A stretch of 5,199 nt of DNA from Verrucomicrobiota bacterium (GTDB lineage Bacteria; Verrucomicrobiota; Kiritimatiellia; Kiritimatiellales; Tichowtungiaceae): the NCBI GenBank assembly GCA_030619095.1, contig JAUXCB010000134.1, positions 1 to 5,199 on the forward strand. Reading direction: 5' to 3'. The first letter of the stretch is position 1; every line of letters begins with the position of its first letter. A program made the position numbers and the translations under genes. Below, in pieces: positions 1-4,786 of this stretch. The notes below the pieces were generated by a model. It was not told the origin of the DNA. It saw nothing but the letters and a program-made list of their open reading frames with translations, and searched no databases.

Positions 1-19
1 CGCGGAGTTGGCAGTAAAT

Positions 20-364
20 ATGAAAAAATTACTCATTATAACGCTTATCTTAATCTCAGGTGCAGGCATTACTCTTCTTGCTGGTTGTGCGTCCACTAAA
101 GCAAAACGCCTTTCTGGAGATGAATTTGTAGAACATGCAAAAACATGTGACCGACTTGGAAGTTTTGCCTGGTCAACCTACATTGGGGTCTCAGCTCAAA
201 ATGCCTATCTCGAATATGCACACCCAGCATTTATAGGAAAAGGAACCAGAACTACTGTATACTGGACTCCACTGTCGGAACTCTCAGAAGATTTAACCTC
301 ACAATTAAAAAATGGAACTCCACCTTGGACAAACTGGACTGAAAACATTGCCAACCACCATTAA
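20..364 (+). CDS. Small lipoprotein of unknown function (cassette 1)
   Basis: This is a 114-residue protein with a typical lipoprotein signal: MKK, a hydrophobic stretch (residues 4-20), then the lipobox L-A-G-C with the acceptor cysteine at residue 23. The mature part is about 91 residues, soluble-looking, rich in aromatics (W, Y) and has one further cysteine. The start is ATG at 20; a TTG at 8 in the same frame would only add four residues ahead of the signal. A GGAG at 4-7 is a possible but distant ribosome site, 12 bases from the ATG. I recognise no family. The gene is AT-rich compared with nadB. It is followed by an attC-like site, and the bases just before it resemble the end of another, so it is probably the gene of an integron cassette. 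Export and lipidation are well supported; the function is unknown. Confidence 0.75.
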   Translation: MKKLLIITLILISGAGITLLAGCASTKAKRLSGDEFVEHAKTCDRLGSFAWSTYIGVSAQNAYLEYAHPAFIGKGTRTTVYWTPLSELSEDLTSQLKNGTPPWTNWTENIANHH

Positions 365-378
365 GCCCCGTTAGGTAA

Positions 379-432
379 AGACAACCAAGTGAGCCTGCGG
401 GCTACGCCCGACGCTCTTTTCAGACGTTCGGC
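379..432 (+). other. attC-like recombination site 1 (degenerate)
   Basis: The stretch has the order expected of an attC site. An AAC-ending box is at 379-385 and GAGC (391-394) is complementary to GCTC (413-416). Between them lies an inner hairpin, GGGC-TAC-GCCC, at 399-409. The right box GTTCGGC is at 426-432, preceded by AGAC as in attC-like site 2 (there GAGAC). The pairing can be extended by AAG (387-389) against TTT (418-420). The left box matches the right one only over AAC/GTT and its spacer is short, so the site is imperfect. Recombination would be between G426 and T427, which makes 427 the first base of the next cassette. It could instead be an ordinary hairpin after the lipoprotein gene; the second, better site at 1001 argues for attC. 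Confidence 0.45.
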
Positions 433-446
433 AAAAAACAACGCTC

Positions 447-474
447 TTGACAAAACACAAAACGTACATACACT
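447..474 (+). promoter_or_regulatory. Promoter of brnTA inside the cassette
   Basis: A perfect TTGACA (447-452) is followed, after 16 bp, by TACACT (469-474), four of six matches to TATAAT. Transcription would begin at about 481-483, at or next to the brnT ATG at 483, and no Shine-Dalgarno sequence precedes that ATG. The message may therefore be leaderless. Toxin-antitoxin cassettes in integrons are known to carry their own promoters, and BrnA family proteins are known to repress their own operon. The operator itself was not identified. Confidence 0.6.
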
Positions 475-482
475 AATTTGTA

Positions 483-761
483 ATGAAGCTTGAGTGGGAC
501 GAGAAAAAGAATACAGAAAATATCCGGAAGCACCGGATCGACTTCGCTGACGTTCAGCCCCTATTCGACGGGCCGATGTATGTGACGGTCGATCCCCGCA
601 AAAATTATAAAGAAGAGCGGTTGGTTGGAATCGGGTTGCTTCGTAACTCTGTGATTGTTGTCGTATACGTTGAAATCATTGAAGAAACCATCCGTCTCAT
701 TTCCGCAAGAAAGGCAAAAAAACATGAAAGCAAACACTTCCACCAACTCCTCGGATACTGA
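483..761 (+). CDS. brnT: BrnT family toxin (ribonuclease, type II TA)
   Basis: This 92-residue protein matches the BrnT/DUF497 family (PF04365) along its full length. The N-terminal EWDEKK...KHRIDF block (residues 4-21) is followed by FDGP at 28-31, EER at 44-46 and a hydrophobic strand at 56-64. The signature IRLISARKA is at 70-78. Family members are RelE-fold RNases that block translation until bound by BrnA. All the family's conserved arginine and histidine blocks are present, so the toxin looks intact. The ATG at 483 fits the family's usual start. Its 3' end overlaps brnA by 38 bases, a layout that couples the two genes. It sits just after attC-like site 1 and is the first gene of a cassette. 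Confidence 0.9.
   Translation: MKLEWDEKKNTENIRKHRIDFADVQPLFDGPMYVTVDPRKNYKEERLVGIGLLRNSVIVVVYVEIIEETIRLISARKAKKHESKHFHQLLGY
708..714 (+). promoter_or_regulatory. Ribosome binding site of brnA inside brnT
   Basis: AGAAAGG lies nine bases ahead of the ATG at 724, inside the brnT coding sequence. It supports 724 as the brnA start, against the in-frame TTG at 655 that would add 23 residues copied from the brnT region. Separate initiation of the antitoxin inside the toxin gene allows the antitoxin to be made in excess. Confidence 0.55.
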
Positions 762-993
762 TTGGGCTTATCTCGAAAATAAGTCGGATAAAGGAATCGA
801 TTTTTCAGATATTCCGAAACTCGACGCTGCGTTCTGGGACAAGGCTACATTGAAAATGCCCCAGAAAAAAGACAGTGTCACCATGCGCCTGGATCATGAC
901 GTTTTGACCTGGTTTCGCGAAACGGGGCAAGGGTATCAGACGAAAATCAATGCGGTTCTAAGATCCTATATGACCGCAATTCGACATGCCTGA
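724..993 (+). CDS. brnA: BrnA family antitoxin (ribbon-helix-helix)
   Basis: This 89-residue protein belongs to the BrnA antitoxin family (PF14384). Residues 1-45 form the toxin-binding arm, with a family-like DIPKLDAAFWDKA segment (29-41). Residues 51-83 form the ribbon-helix-helix DNA-binding part, with VTMRLDHDVLTWF, then GQGYQTKINAVLR. BrnA wraps and neutralises BrnT, and the complex binds the operon promoter. The start at 724 has a ribosome site, and from there the length is typical of the family. It overlaps brnT by 38 bases and is followed within about ten bases by attC-like site 2, the compact packing usual in gene cassettes. Confidence 0.9.
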   Translation: MKANTSTNSSDTDWAYLENKSDKGIDFSDIPKLDAAFWDKATLKMPQKKDSVTMRLDHDVLTWFRETGQGYQTKINAVLRSYMTAIRHA

Positions 994-1000
994 AAATCCA

Positions 1001-1065
1001 GCTGAACAAGCGAATTCAGCTTATCGGTCGCTCCGCTCCCGAACGCTGATCCGAGACGTTCTGGC
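1001..1065 (+). other. attC-like recombination site 2
   Basis: This is a 65-bp imperfect palindrome with attC architecture. The left box GCTGAAC (1001-1007) is followed by an inner box TTCAGC (1015-1020). A central hairpin pairs TCGG (1023-1026) with CCGA (1039-1042). The second inner box GCTGAT (1045-1050) pairs with the first over TCAGC/GCTGA. After the spacer GAGAC comes the right box GTTCTGGC (1058-1065), whose GTT pairs with the left AAC. CCAG (998-1001) can also pair with CTGG (1061-1064). The boxes do not match the consensus RYYYAAC/GTTRRRY exactly. The site begins seven bases after the brnA stop codon, where a cassette attC is expected. Cleavage would fall between G1058 and T1059. Confidence 0.65.
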
Positions 1066-1077
1066 AGTAGATAAAAA

Positions 1078-1317
1078 ATGAAGAAAAAAGATATAGCTGG
1101 ATGGATCTCAATCGTCATCGGCGTGCTACTTCTCACCAGCACCTTTCGAACGCAAGATATGGGCCTATCAGTACGCCTTAAAACAGAAGCAGTAGGCGGA
1201 AGTGTTGTAAGAGAAATCGGTCATGAACATCGTAAAGTATTATTACCTGCTGGCGGCATCCTTACATTCGCAGGAATATTGTTGGTATCAATTGAAAAAC
1301 CAAAACGGAAAAAATAA
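1078..1317 (+). CDS. Small two-helix membrane protein, unknown (cassette 3)
   Basis: This 79-residue protein has two hydrophobic segments, at about residues 6-24 (AGWISIVIGVLLL) and 53-72 (LPAGGILTFAGILLVSI). They are separated by a polar stretch of about 28 residues, and the protein ends in the basic tail KPKRKK. The MKKK start and KRKK end suggest both termini are cytoplasmic, with the central loop outside. I recognise no family. The ATG at 1078 follows A-rich DNA with no Shine-Dalgarno sequence and lies 20 bases after the cleavage point of attC-like site 2, so this is the gene of a third cassette. It may rely on read-through from brnTA. Small membrane proteins of unknown function are common cargo of integron cassettes. 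Confidence 0.65.
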   Translation: MKKKDIAGWISIVIGVLLLTSTFRTQDMGLSVRLKTEAVGGSVVREIGHEHRKVLLPAGGILTFAGILLVSIEKPKRKK

Positions 1318-1402
1318 CTTTGCCAACCAAAACCCCTTCCGGCGTCGAAAACTCAAAACGAAAGAGGACTCCCGAAAGAAGCCCGGCAGAAAAACCGACC
1401 TC
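1318..1402. other. Cassette 3 / nadB junction, no gene
   Basis: This is an 85-bp spacer between two convergent genes. A left-type box GCCAACC (1322-1328) is the only trace of an attC; no GTT-type right box follows, so the site is lost or too degenerate to see. AAGAGG (1362-1367) and CCTCTT (1399-1404) could form a long-looped stem. On the - strand this would be followed by T-rich DNA and might serve as a weak nadB terminator. No strong intrinsic terminator is seen. Confidence 0.4.
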
Positions 1403-3016
1403 TTAGCTTTGTAACGGGCCGCCGGGTTTGTCGTGGATAATGGTATGTTTTGCCGTGGCGGACATTTCAGGCCAGTCTTCGTTATAGTGGAGTCCGCGAC
1501 TCTCTTTGCGGTGCTGTGCACTGCGAACGATCAGCTCGGCGACTGCGGCGAGATTGCGCAGTTCGATCAGGTCAGAGGTTACCAGATACTCTTTATAATA
1601 ATGGCGAATCTCTTCGCGGATGGTGTGGATGCGTCGCCGCGCGCGCTGCAGACGGCGGTCGGAGCGCATAATGCCGACATAGTCCCACATGACGGAGCGC
1701 ACTTCGTTCCAGTTATGCTCCACCAGTACCGCCTCTTCGCTGGAGACCGCATCCCCGTATTCCCAACGCGGAATAGCAATGTCTGCCACCGGATTGTTTT
1801 TCCAGGCTTGGGCAATGGCTTCCGCGCAGCGATGAGCGCAGACACACGCTTCGAGCAGCGAGTTGCTCGCAAGCCGATTGGCTCCGTGCAGGCCGGTGCT
1901 GGCCACTTCGCCGATGGCATATAGCCCCGGCATTTCTGTGCGTCCATCGACATCGGCAATCACCCCGCCGCAGGAGTAGTGCGCTGCGGGAACGACCGGG
2001 ACCGGTGCCAGCGCCATATCGAAGCCAAAGTTGAGGCAGGTGCTGTAGAGGGTTGGAAAACGGGTTTGCAGGTAGTCCGCATCGCGATGGGAAATGTCGA
2101 GATAGACGAAGGGATCGCCCTGTTTTTTCATGACCGAGTCGATGGCGCGCGCGGTGATGTCGCGCGGGGCCAGTGCGCCGCGCTCATCGAAGTCGTAGAC
2201 AAATTCATGACCGCGCCGGTCGATCAGTCGGCCTCCCTCTCCGCGCACCGCTTCGGAGATCAGGAACGATTTTGCATCGGGATGATAGAGGCAGGTGGGA
2301 TGAAACTGAATCAGCTCCATATCGCGTACCGGAAGCCCGGCGCGCCAGGCCATGGCCACGCCGTCGCCGGTGGCGACGTCGGGATTACTGGTGTATAAAT
2401 AGACCTTGCCGAGCCCGCCGGTCGCGAGAACGGTTGCCGGCGAGCGAACGGCCAGAATCTCTCCCGAGGTTTTGTCGAGAAAGTAGCCGCCCACGCAGCG
2501 GTTTTTTCCGGGTAGCCCGATCCATCCGGTTGTCACCACATCGATCGCAAGCCAGTTTTCGGCAAGGGTAATATTGGGATCGGCCTGCGCATGGGCGAGC
2601 AGCCCTTCGATCAGCGCCTTGCCGGTCACATCGCCGGCATGCAACACCCGGCGGTGTGAGTGCCCGCCCTCCCGACCCAGATCATACTCCTCCGGCTTGT
2701 CGGCGCGGTGCGCAAACTGGATGCCGAGTTTTTCGAGTTCGGCAATCTGTGCGGGGCCGCCCCCGACAATCGTCCGCACGGCGGATTCCTCGCTCAGGCA
2801 CCCCCCGGCTCGCAGCGTATCGGACACGTGTTCATCGAGGGAGTCATCGGAATTCATCACGCAGGAGATGCCGCCTTGTGCATAGCGCGTATTGCCCTCG
2901 TCGGCCTTGCGCTTACAGGCGAGCAGAACCTTGCCATGCGCGCTCAGGCGGAGTGCCGCAGTCAGTCCGGCGAGACCGCTGCCGATCACTAAAAAATCAC
3001 TGTCGCGTGTTTGCAT
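1403..3016 (-). CDS. nadB: L-aspartate oxidase NadB
   Basis: This 537-residue flavoenzyme oxidises L-aspartate to iminoaspartate, the first step of de novo NAD synthesis, which NadA then uses to make quinolinate. The FAD-binding GSGLAG is at residues 12-17, the flavin-contact block NTRYAQGG at 42-49 and REGGHSHRR at 115-123. QFHPT is at 237-241, SEAVRGEGG at 254-262, APRDITARAID at 283-293 and HGANRLASNSLLEA at 377-390, followed by the helical C-terminal domain. His239, Glu255, Arg285 and Arg381 line up with catalytic-site residues H244, E260, R290 and R386 of the E. coli enzyme. Length is normal (E. coli about 540). The ATG at 3014-3016 follows AGGAG five bases upstream; in-frame starts further out would add 43 unrelated residues. 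nadA and nadC are not in the window. It is divergent from fabI. Confidence 0.97.
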   Translation of the reverse strand: MQTRDSDFLVIGSGLAGLTAALRLSAHGKVLLACKRKADEGNTRYAQGGISCVMNSDDSLDEHVSDTLRAGGCLSEESAVRTIVGGGPAQIAELEKLGIQFAHRADKPEEYDLGREGGHSHRRVLHAGDVTGKALIEGLLAHAQADPNITLAENWLAIDVVTTGWIGLPGKNRCVGGYFLDKTSGEILAVRSPATVLATGGLGKVYLYTSNPDVATGDGVAMAWRAGLPVRDMELIQFHPTCLYHPDAKSFLISEAVRGEGGRLIDRRGHEFVYDFDERGALAPRDITARAIDSVMKKQGDPFVYLDISHRDADYLQTRFPTLYSTCLNFGFDMALAPVPVVPAAHYSCGGVIADVDGRTEMPGLYAIGEVASTGLHGANRLASNSLLEACVCAHRCAEAIAQAWKNNPVADIAIPRWEYGDAVSSEEAVLVEHNWNEVRSVMWDYVGIMRSDRRLQRARRRIHTIREEIRHYYKEYLVTSDLIELRNLAAVAELIVRSAQHRKESRGLHYNEDWPEMSATAKHTIIHDKPGGPLQS

Positions 3017-3021
3017 TGTTG

Positions 3022-3026
3022 CTCCT
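3022..3026 (-). promoter_or_regulatory. Ribosome binding site of nadB
   Basis: Read on the - strand this is AGGAG, five bases before the ATG at 3016. It settles the NadB start in favour of MQTRDSD, which places the FAD-binding glycines at residue 12 as in other NadB proteins. Confidence 0.75.
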
Positions 3027-3168
3027 GTGAGGAAAGGCGGTCTGAGTCTTTTCTTTTCCTCCTGTTGGGAAAACCGGATGAAACGGTAGCACATTTTTTC
3101 TGGAGGTTGGAAATGGAAACTCGAACGGTCTTGCCTGCGGCGCATCGAGTTTTAAACCAACACCCGGC

Positions 3169-3185
3169 TTTTCTTCTGAAGAAAA
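3169..3185. promoter_or_regulatory. 17-bp perfect palindrome, possible operator
   Basis: TTTTCTTC and GAAGAAAA are perfect 8-bp inverted arms around a single T. The element lies 60 bp ahead of the fabI start, over the -35 position of the best promoter candidate. That is where a repressor of fatty-acid synthesis, or of the divergent pair, would bind. There is no T-run beyond it to make it a terminator. The binding protein is unknown. Confidence 0.4.
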
Positions 3186-3244
3186 TCTGGCATTATCCCG
3201 CGCGTTCACGGATGATTCCGCAGCTGATTAGAAAGGAATGCATG

Positions 3245-4123
3245 ATGATAAAAAAAGGAGGAACCTATGTGGTCATGGGGCTTCTGAATACCGACTCGAT
3301 TGCGTATGCAACTGGGAAAATGATTGAGGAGCTCGGGGGAAAAGTCATTTATACCGTTCAAAACGAACGGCTGAAACGAATCTTTTTTGATCGCGGTTGT
3401 AGTGACCTGCCGCAGGAAATCAAAGACGCGATGGACATTCGCTATTGCGATGTGACCGTTGAAAATGAAGTTCGCAACCTCTTCCAGGGCGTCGGTCAGA
3501 TTGAGGGGGTCGTTCACTCCATTGCCTTCGCCAACCCCAAAACCTGCTTAGGCAACAAGGTCTATACCAATGCCTTTGACGACATCAAACAGGGGTTCCA
3601 CATCAGCTGTGTCTCGCTGGCCACCGTCGCCGAGTTCGCACAGGAGCACATGGGCAAAGGCGGTTCCGTTGTCACTCTTTCCTTCGCCTCGCAACTCGCC
3701 TTCCCGTACTACAACTGGATGGGCGTCAACAAAGCCGCTCTGGAAGCGCTGGTGCGCGCGCTGGCCCGCGAATACGGTCGCGAGCATGTCCGCGTGAATG
3801 CCATTTCGGCTGGGCCGCTCACCACGAAGGCCGCGAAATCCATTCCGCACTTTGCTCATTTAGCACGCACATGGAAGAAGATCAGCCCTCTGCCGTGGGA
3901 TCCGATCCATGACAAACAGGAGGTCGCGAATGCCGTGGTTTTTCTGTTGGGGGATCTCTCCAAAAAAATCACGGGTCAGACCCTCTATGTAGATGGCGGG
4001 GCATCCAGCGTCGGCGGCGAACTGCTCAAACACGAGAAGCCGATCAAAACCATGCCGGCCAAAAAGAAAATTGCCGCGCAGGAACGCCTGAAGCGGATGC
4101 AGGAACGTCAGCGAAAAAAATAG
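3245..4123 (+). CDS. fabI: Enoyl-[acyl-carrier-protein] reductase (FabI-like SDR)
   Basis: The protein is 292 residues from ATG 3245. It should reduce trans-2-enoyl-ACP with NADH in the last step of fatty-acid elongation. FabI features are the divergent nucleotide loop with SIA (residues 18-20), TVQN (37-40, the glutamine typical of NADH use), CDV (68-70), HSIAFA (91-96) and Tyr156-x6-Lys163. NAISAGP (185-191) and YVDGG (248-252) follow. The stretch from TLS to the catalytic Tyr is one residue shorter than in E. coli FabI, and Phe147 stands where E. coli has Tyr146. After the normal end at about residue 261 comes a basic, helix-prone tail of about 30 residues. ATG 3245 has AAAGGA seven bases upstream; ATG 3242 is equally in frame. 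ATG 3113 has a stronger ribosome site but would add 44 residues unlike FabI. A divergent SDR with another substrate is the main alternative. Confidence 0.83.
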   Translation: MIKKGGTYVVMGLLNTDSIAYATGKMIEELGGKVIYTVQNERLKRIFFDRGCSDLPQEIKDAMDIRYCDVTVENEVRNLFQGVGQIEGVVHSIAFANPKTCLGNKVYTNAFDDIKQGFHISCVSLATVAEFAQEHMGKGGSVVTLSFASQLAFPYYNWMGVNKAALEALVRALAREYGREHVRVNAISAGPLTTKAAKSIPHFAHLARTWKKISPLPWDPIHDKQEVANAVVFLLGDLSKKITGQTLYVDGGASSVGGELLKHEKPIKTMPAKKKIAAQERLKRMQERQRKK

Positions 4124-4245
4124 GGTTTGGTTTCTGAAAAAAGGCTATCGAGAAAGTAGTGGCCAAGTCCGACCCGCTGCATTTCATAAAAGTGAAACCC
4201 GTCAATCAGGTCTTGTTCTGCTTCTGGCAGAATTTGGATGTTCAC
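4108..4245 (-). pseudogene. ParE/RelE-type toxin, truncated to its N-terminal part
   Basis: Reading from GTG at 4245, the frame encodes 45 residues ending at TGA 4108-4110. The first 37 or so look like the start of a ParE/RelE-superfamily toxin (PF05016): NIQILPEAEQDLIDGFHFY, then QRVGLGHYFLDSLF. After about residue 37 the sequence becomes unrelated (ETKPYFFR), because it now reads the antisense of the fabI 3' end. Intact members are about 95-100 residues, so the C-terminal strands that carry the functional residues are missing and the product should be inactive. The GTG overlaps the antitoxin stop (GTGA), a common antitoxin-toxin arrangement. Similarity stops at about 4135, twelve bases past the fabI stop codon, which points to a deletion or recombination endpoint there. 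Confidence 0.75.
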
Positions 4246-4457
4246 GAGGTGCGATCCTGTATCCGCTTTTTTGCCTCATTCCAGCCCGAAAACTTTGAGG
4301 TGCCATATTTCGCCTGTTCCTCACGCACCTGAAGGATTTCGCGATGCCATTCAGGGGATTGCATCGGCTTTGCCTGATGACAGAGGTTGTCCCAAAGCTG
4401 TTCCATTGCAGAGAGCTTTTCGGGAAGGGTCATTTTATCAATTGTCAGCGTTGTCAT
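4242..4457 (-). CDS. Addiction-module antitoxin (PF09720-like)
   Basis: This 71-residue protein resembles the 'putative addiction module component' family (PF09720, Unstab_antitox), the usual partner of ParE/RelE toxins. It has the LPEKLSAMEQLWDNL helix (residues 11-25) followed by SPEWHREIL (34-42) and a polar C-terminal arm, FSGWNEAKKRI (56-66). Such short helical proteins cover the toxin's active face. The ATG at 4457 gives the family's usual length; an in-frame ATG at 4601 would add 48 residues with no family resemblance. No Shine-Dalgarno sequence precedes it. The partner toxin downstream is truncated, so this is now an orphan antitoxin, which might still neutralise related toxins elsewhere in the genome. 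Confidence 0.8.
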   Translation of the reverse strand: MTTLTIDKMTLPEKLSAMEQLWDNLCHQAKPMQSPEWHREILQVREEQAKYGTSKFSGWNEAKKRIQDRTS

Positions 4458-4464
4458 ACCAAAA

Positions 4465-4493
4465 CTTGTACCAAATCGGGGCGTTGAAGGCAA
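4465..4493 (-). promoter_or_regulatory. Possible antitoxin promoter
   Basis: On the - strand TTGCCT (4493-4488) and TACAAG (4470-4465) are 17 bp apart, each matching four of six consensus bases. The start point would fall at about 4457, on the A of the antitoxin ATG, again implying a leaderless message as for brnT. This is a weak match and could be chance. Confidence 0.35.
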
Positions 4494-4613
4494 CTGTTCC
4501 ACGTCTTGGATATTGATCCGCAGACCGCACCGCTCATTCCCGTCTTGCTGTTGCAGAAGAGCCCGAAGAATATCGCACTCAATAGGCTTTCGGGGTTCCA
4601 TTGTCTGGAAAAC

Positions 4614-4640
4614 GACGCGATGTCCTCATCGCGTTTTGTT
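4614..4640. terminator. Perfect 8-bp hairpin, possible bidirectional terminator
   Basis: ACGCGATG (4615-4622) and CATCGCGT (4627-4634) form a perfect stem with the loop TCCT. On the + strand it is followed by TTTGTTCTTT, and on the - strand by CGTTTT. On the - strand it lies downstream of the pRiA4b-type gene and upstream of the antitoxin gene, so it could end transcription of the former. The T-runs are short and broken, hence moderate confidence. Confidence 0.45.
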
Positions 4641-4645
4641 CTTTA

Positions 4646-4688
4646 GGGTGGAAGTGGCATCCTGCCGCTTTGATGAGGCTTCCATCCC
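4646..4688. repeat. Nested inverted repeat
   Basis: An inner hairpin AAGTGGCA (4652-4659) / TGCCGCTT (4663-4670) has a three-base loop and one G-T pair. It lies inside an outer pair, GGGTGGAAG (4646-4654) and CTTCCATCCC (4679-4688), that matches apart from one extra base. The two pairings share bases 4652-4654, so they are alternatives. Together with the adjacent hairpin at 4615 this compact block looks like a dispersed intergenic element, but only one copy is in the window. Confidence 0.4.
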
Positions 4689-4716
4689 GTTTGCAGTGGT
4701 GGAGAAATGAAGCATG

Positions 4717-4731
4717 TATCACTTAGTGATA
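4717..4731. promoter_or_regulatory. Operator-like 15-bp palindrome
   Basis: TATCACT and AGTGATA are perfect 7-bp arms around one T, resembling the half-sites of phage-repressor (Cro/CI, XRE) operators. An overlapping GATATATC (4728-4735) is also self-complementary. No gene starts next to it in either direction, so it may be left over from a lost regulator or toxin-antitoxin operon. Confidence 0.35.
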
Positions 4732-4786
4732 TATCGGTTTGCGACAATTCAGGCGCAGAGGCGTTGGTGTGTGATTGACAGATGGT

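Larger units (their letters stand above)
3017..3244. promoter_or_regulatory. Divergent nadB-fabI control region
   Basis: The spacer of 228 bp separates the starts of nadB and fabI and must hold both promoters. On the + strand CATTAT (3191-3196) is a possible -10 box, with only a weak -35 (CTTTTC, 3168-3173) inside the palindrome at 3169-3185. No convincing nadB promoter was found on the - strand. A second good ribosome site, GGAGG at 3102-3106, sits before an ATG at 3113 that is in frame with fabI. Confidence 0.4.
4458..4786. other. Gene-free spacer of about 330 bp
   Basis: There is no supported gene between the antitoxin start and the stop of the pRiA4b-type gene. From 4458 to 4601 a - strand frame stays open ahead of the antitoxin but resembles nothing I know. 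From 4614 to 4688 there are two compact hairpins. At 4717-4731 lies an operator-like palindrome. The rest shows no structure I can name. The spacer may be the scar of lost accessory genes. Confidence 0.5.

Noticed and set aside
655..723. BrnA start at TTG 655
   Set aside because: It would lengthen the overlap with brnT to over 100 bases, adds non-family residues, and ignores the AGAAAGG site before ATG 724.
1433..2992. Several open frames on the + strand (for example 1433-1924, 1979-2398, 2660-2992) and one more on the - strand (1579-1959) within nadB
   Set aside because: They are shadows of GC-rich nadB codons. Their translations are arginine-, glycine- or serine-rich with no family resemblance, and nadB is complete across the region.
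3518..3529. Alanine in HSIAFA, where E. coli FabI has Gly93, a position linked with inhibitor resistance
   Set aside because: Alanine here is the normal residue in Gram-positive FabI proteins such as those of S. aureus and B. subtilis, so it is not evidence of resistance.
3548..3859. 103-codon open frame on the - strand within fabI
   Set aside because: It is antisense to conserved FabI motifs, has no recognisable domain and no ribosome site.
4458..4601. N-terminal extension of the antitoxin frame by 48 residues to ATG 4601
   Set aside because: The extra residues resemble nothing in the family, and the 71-residue form has the usual length.
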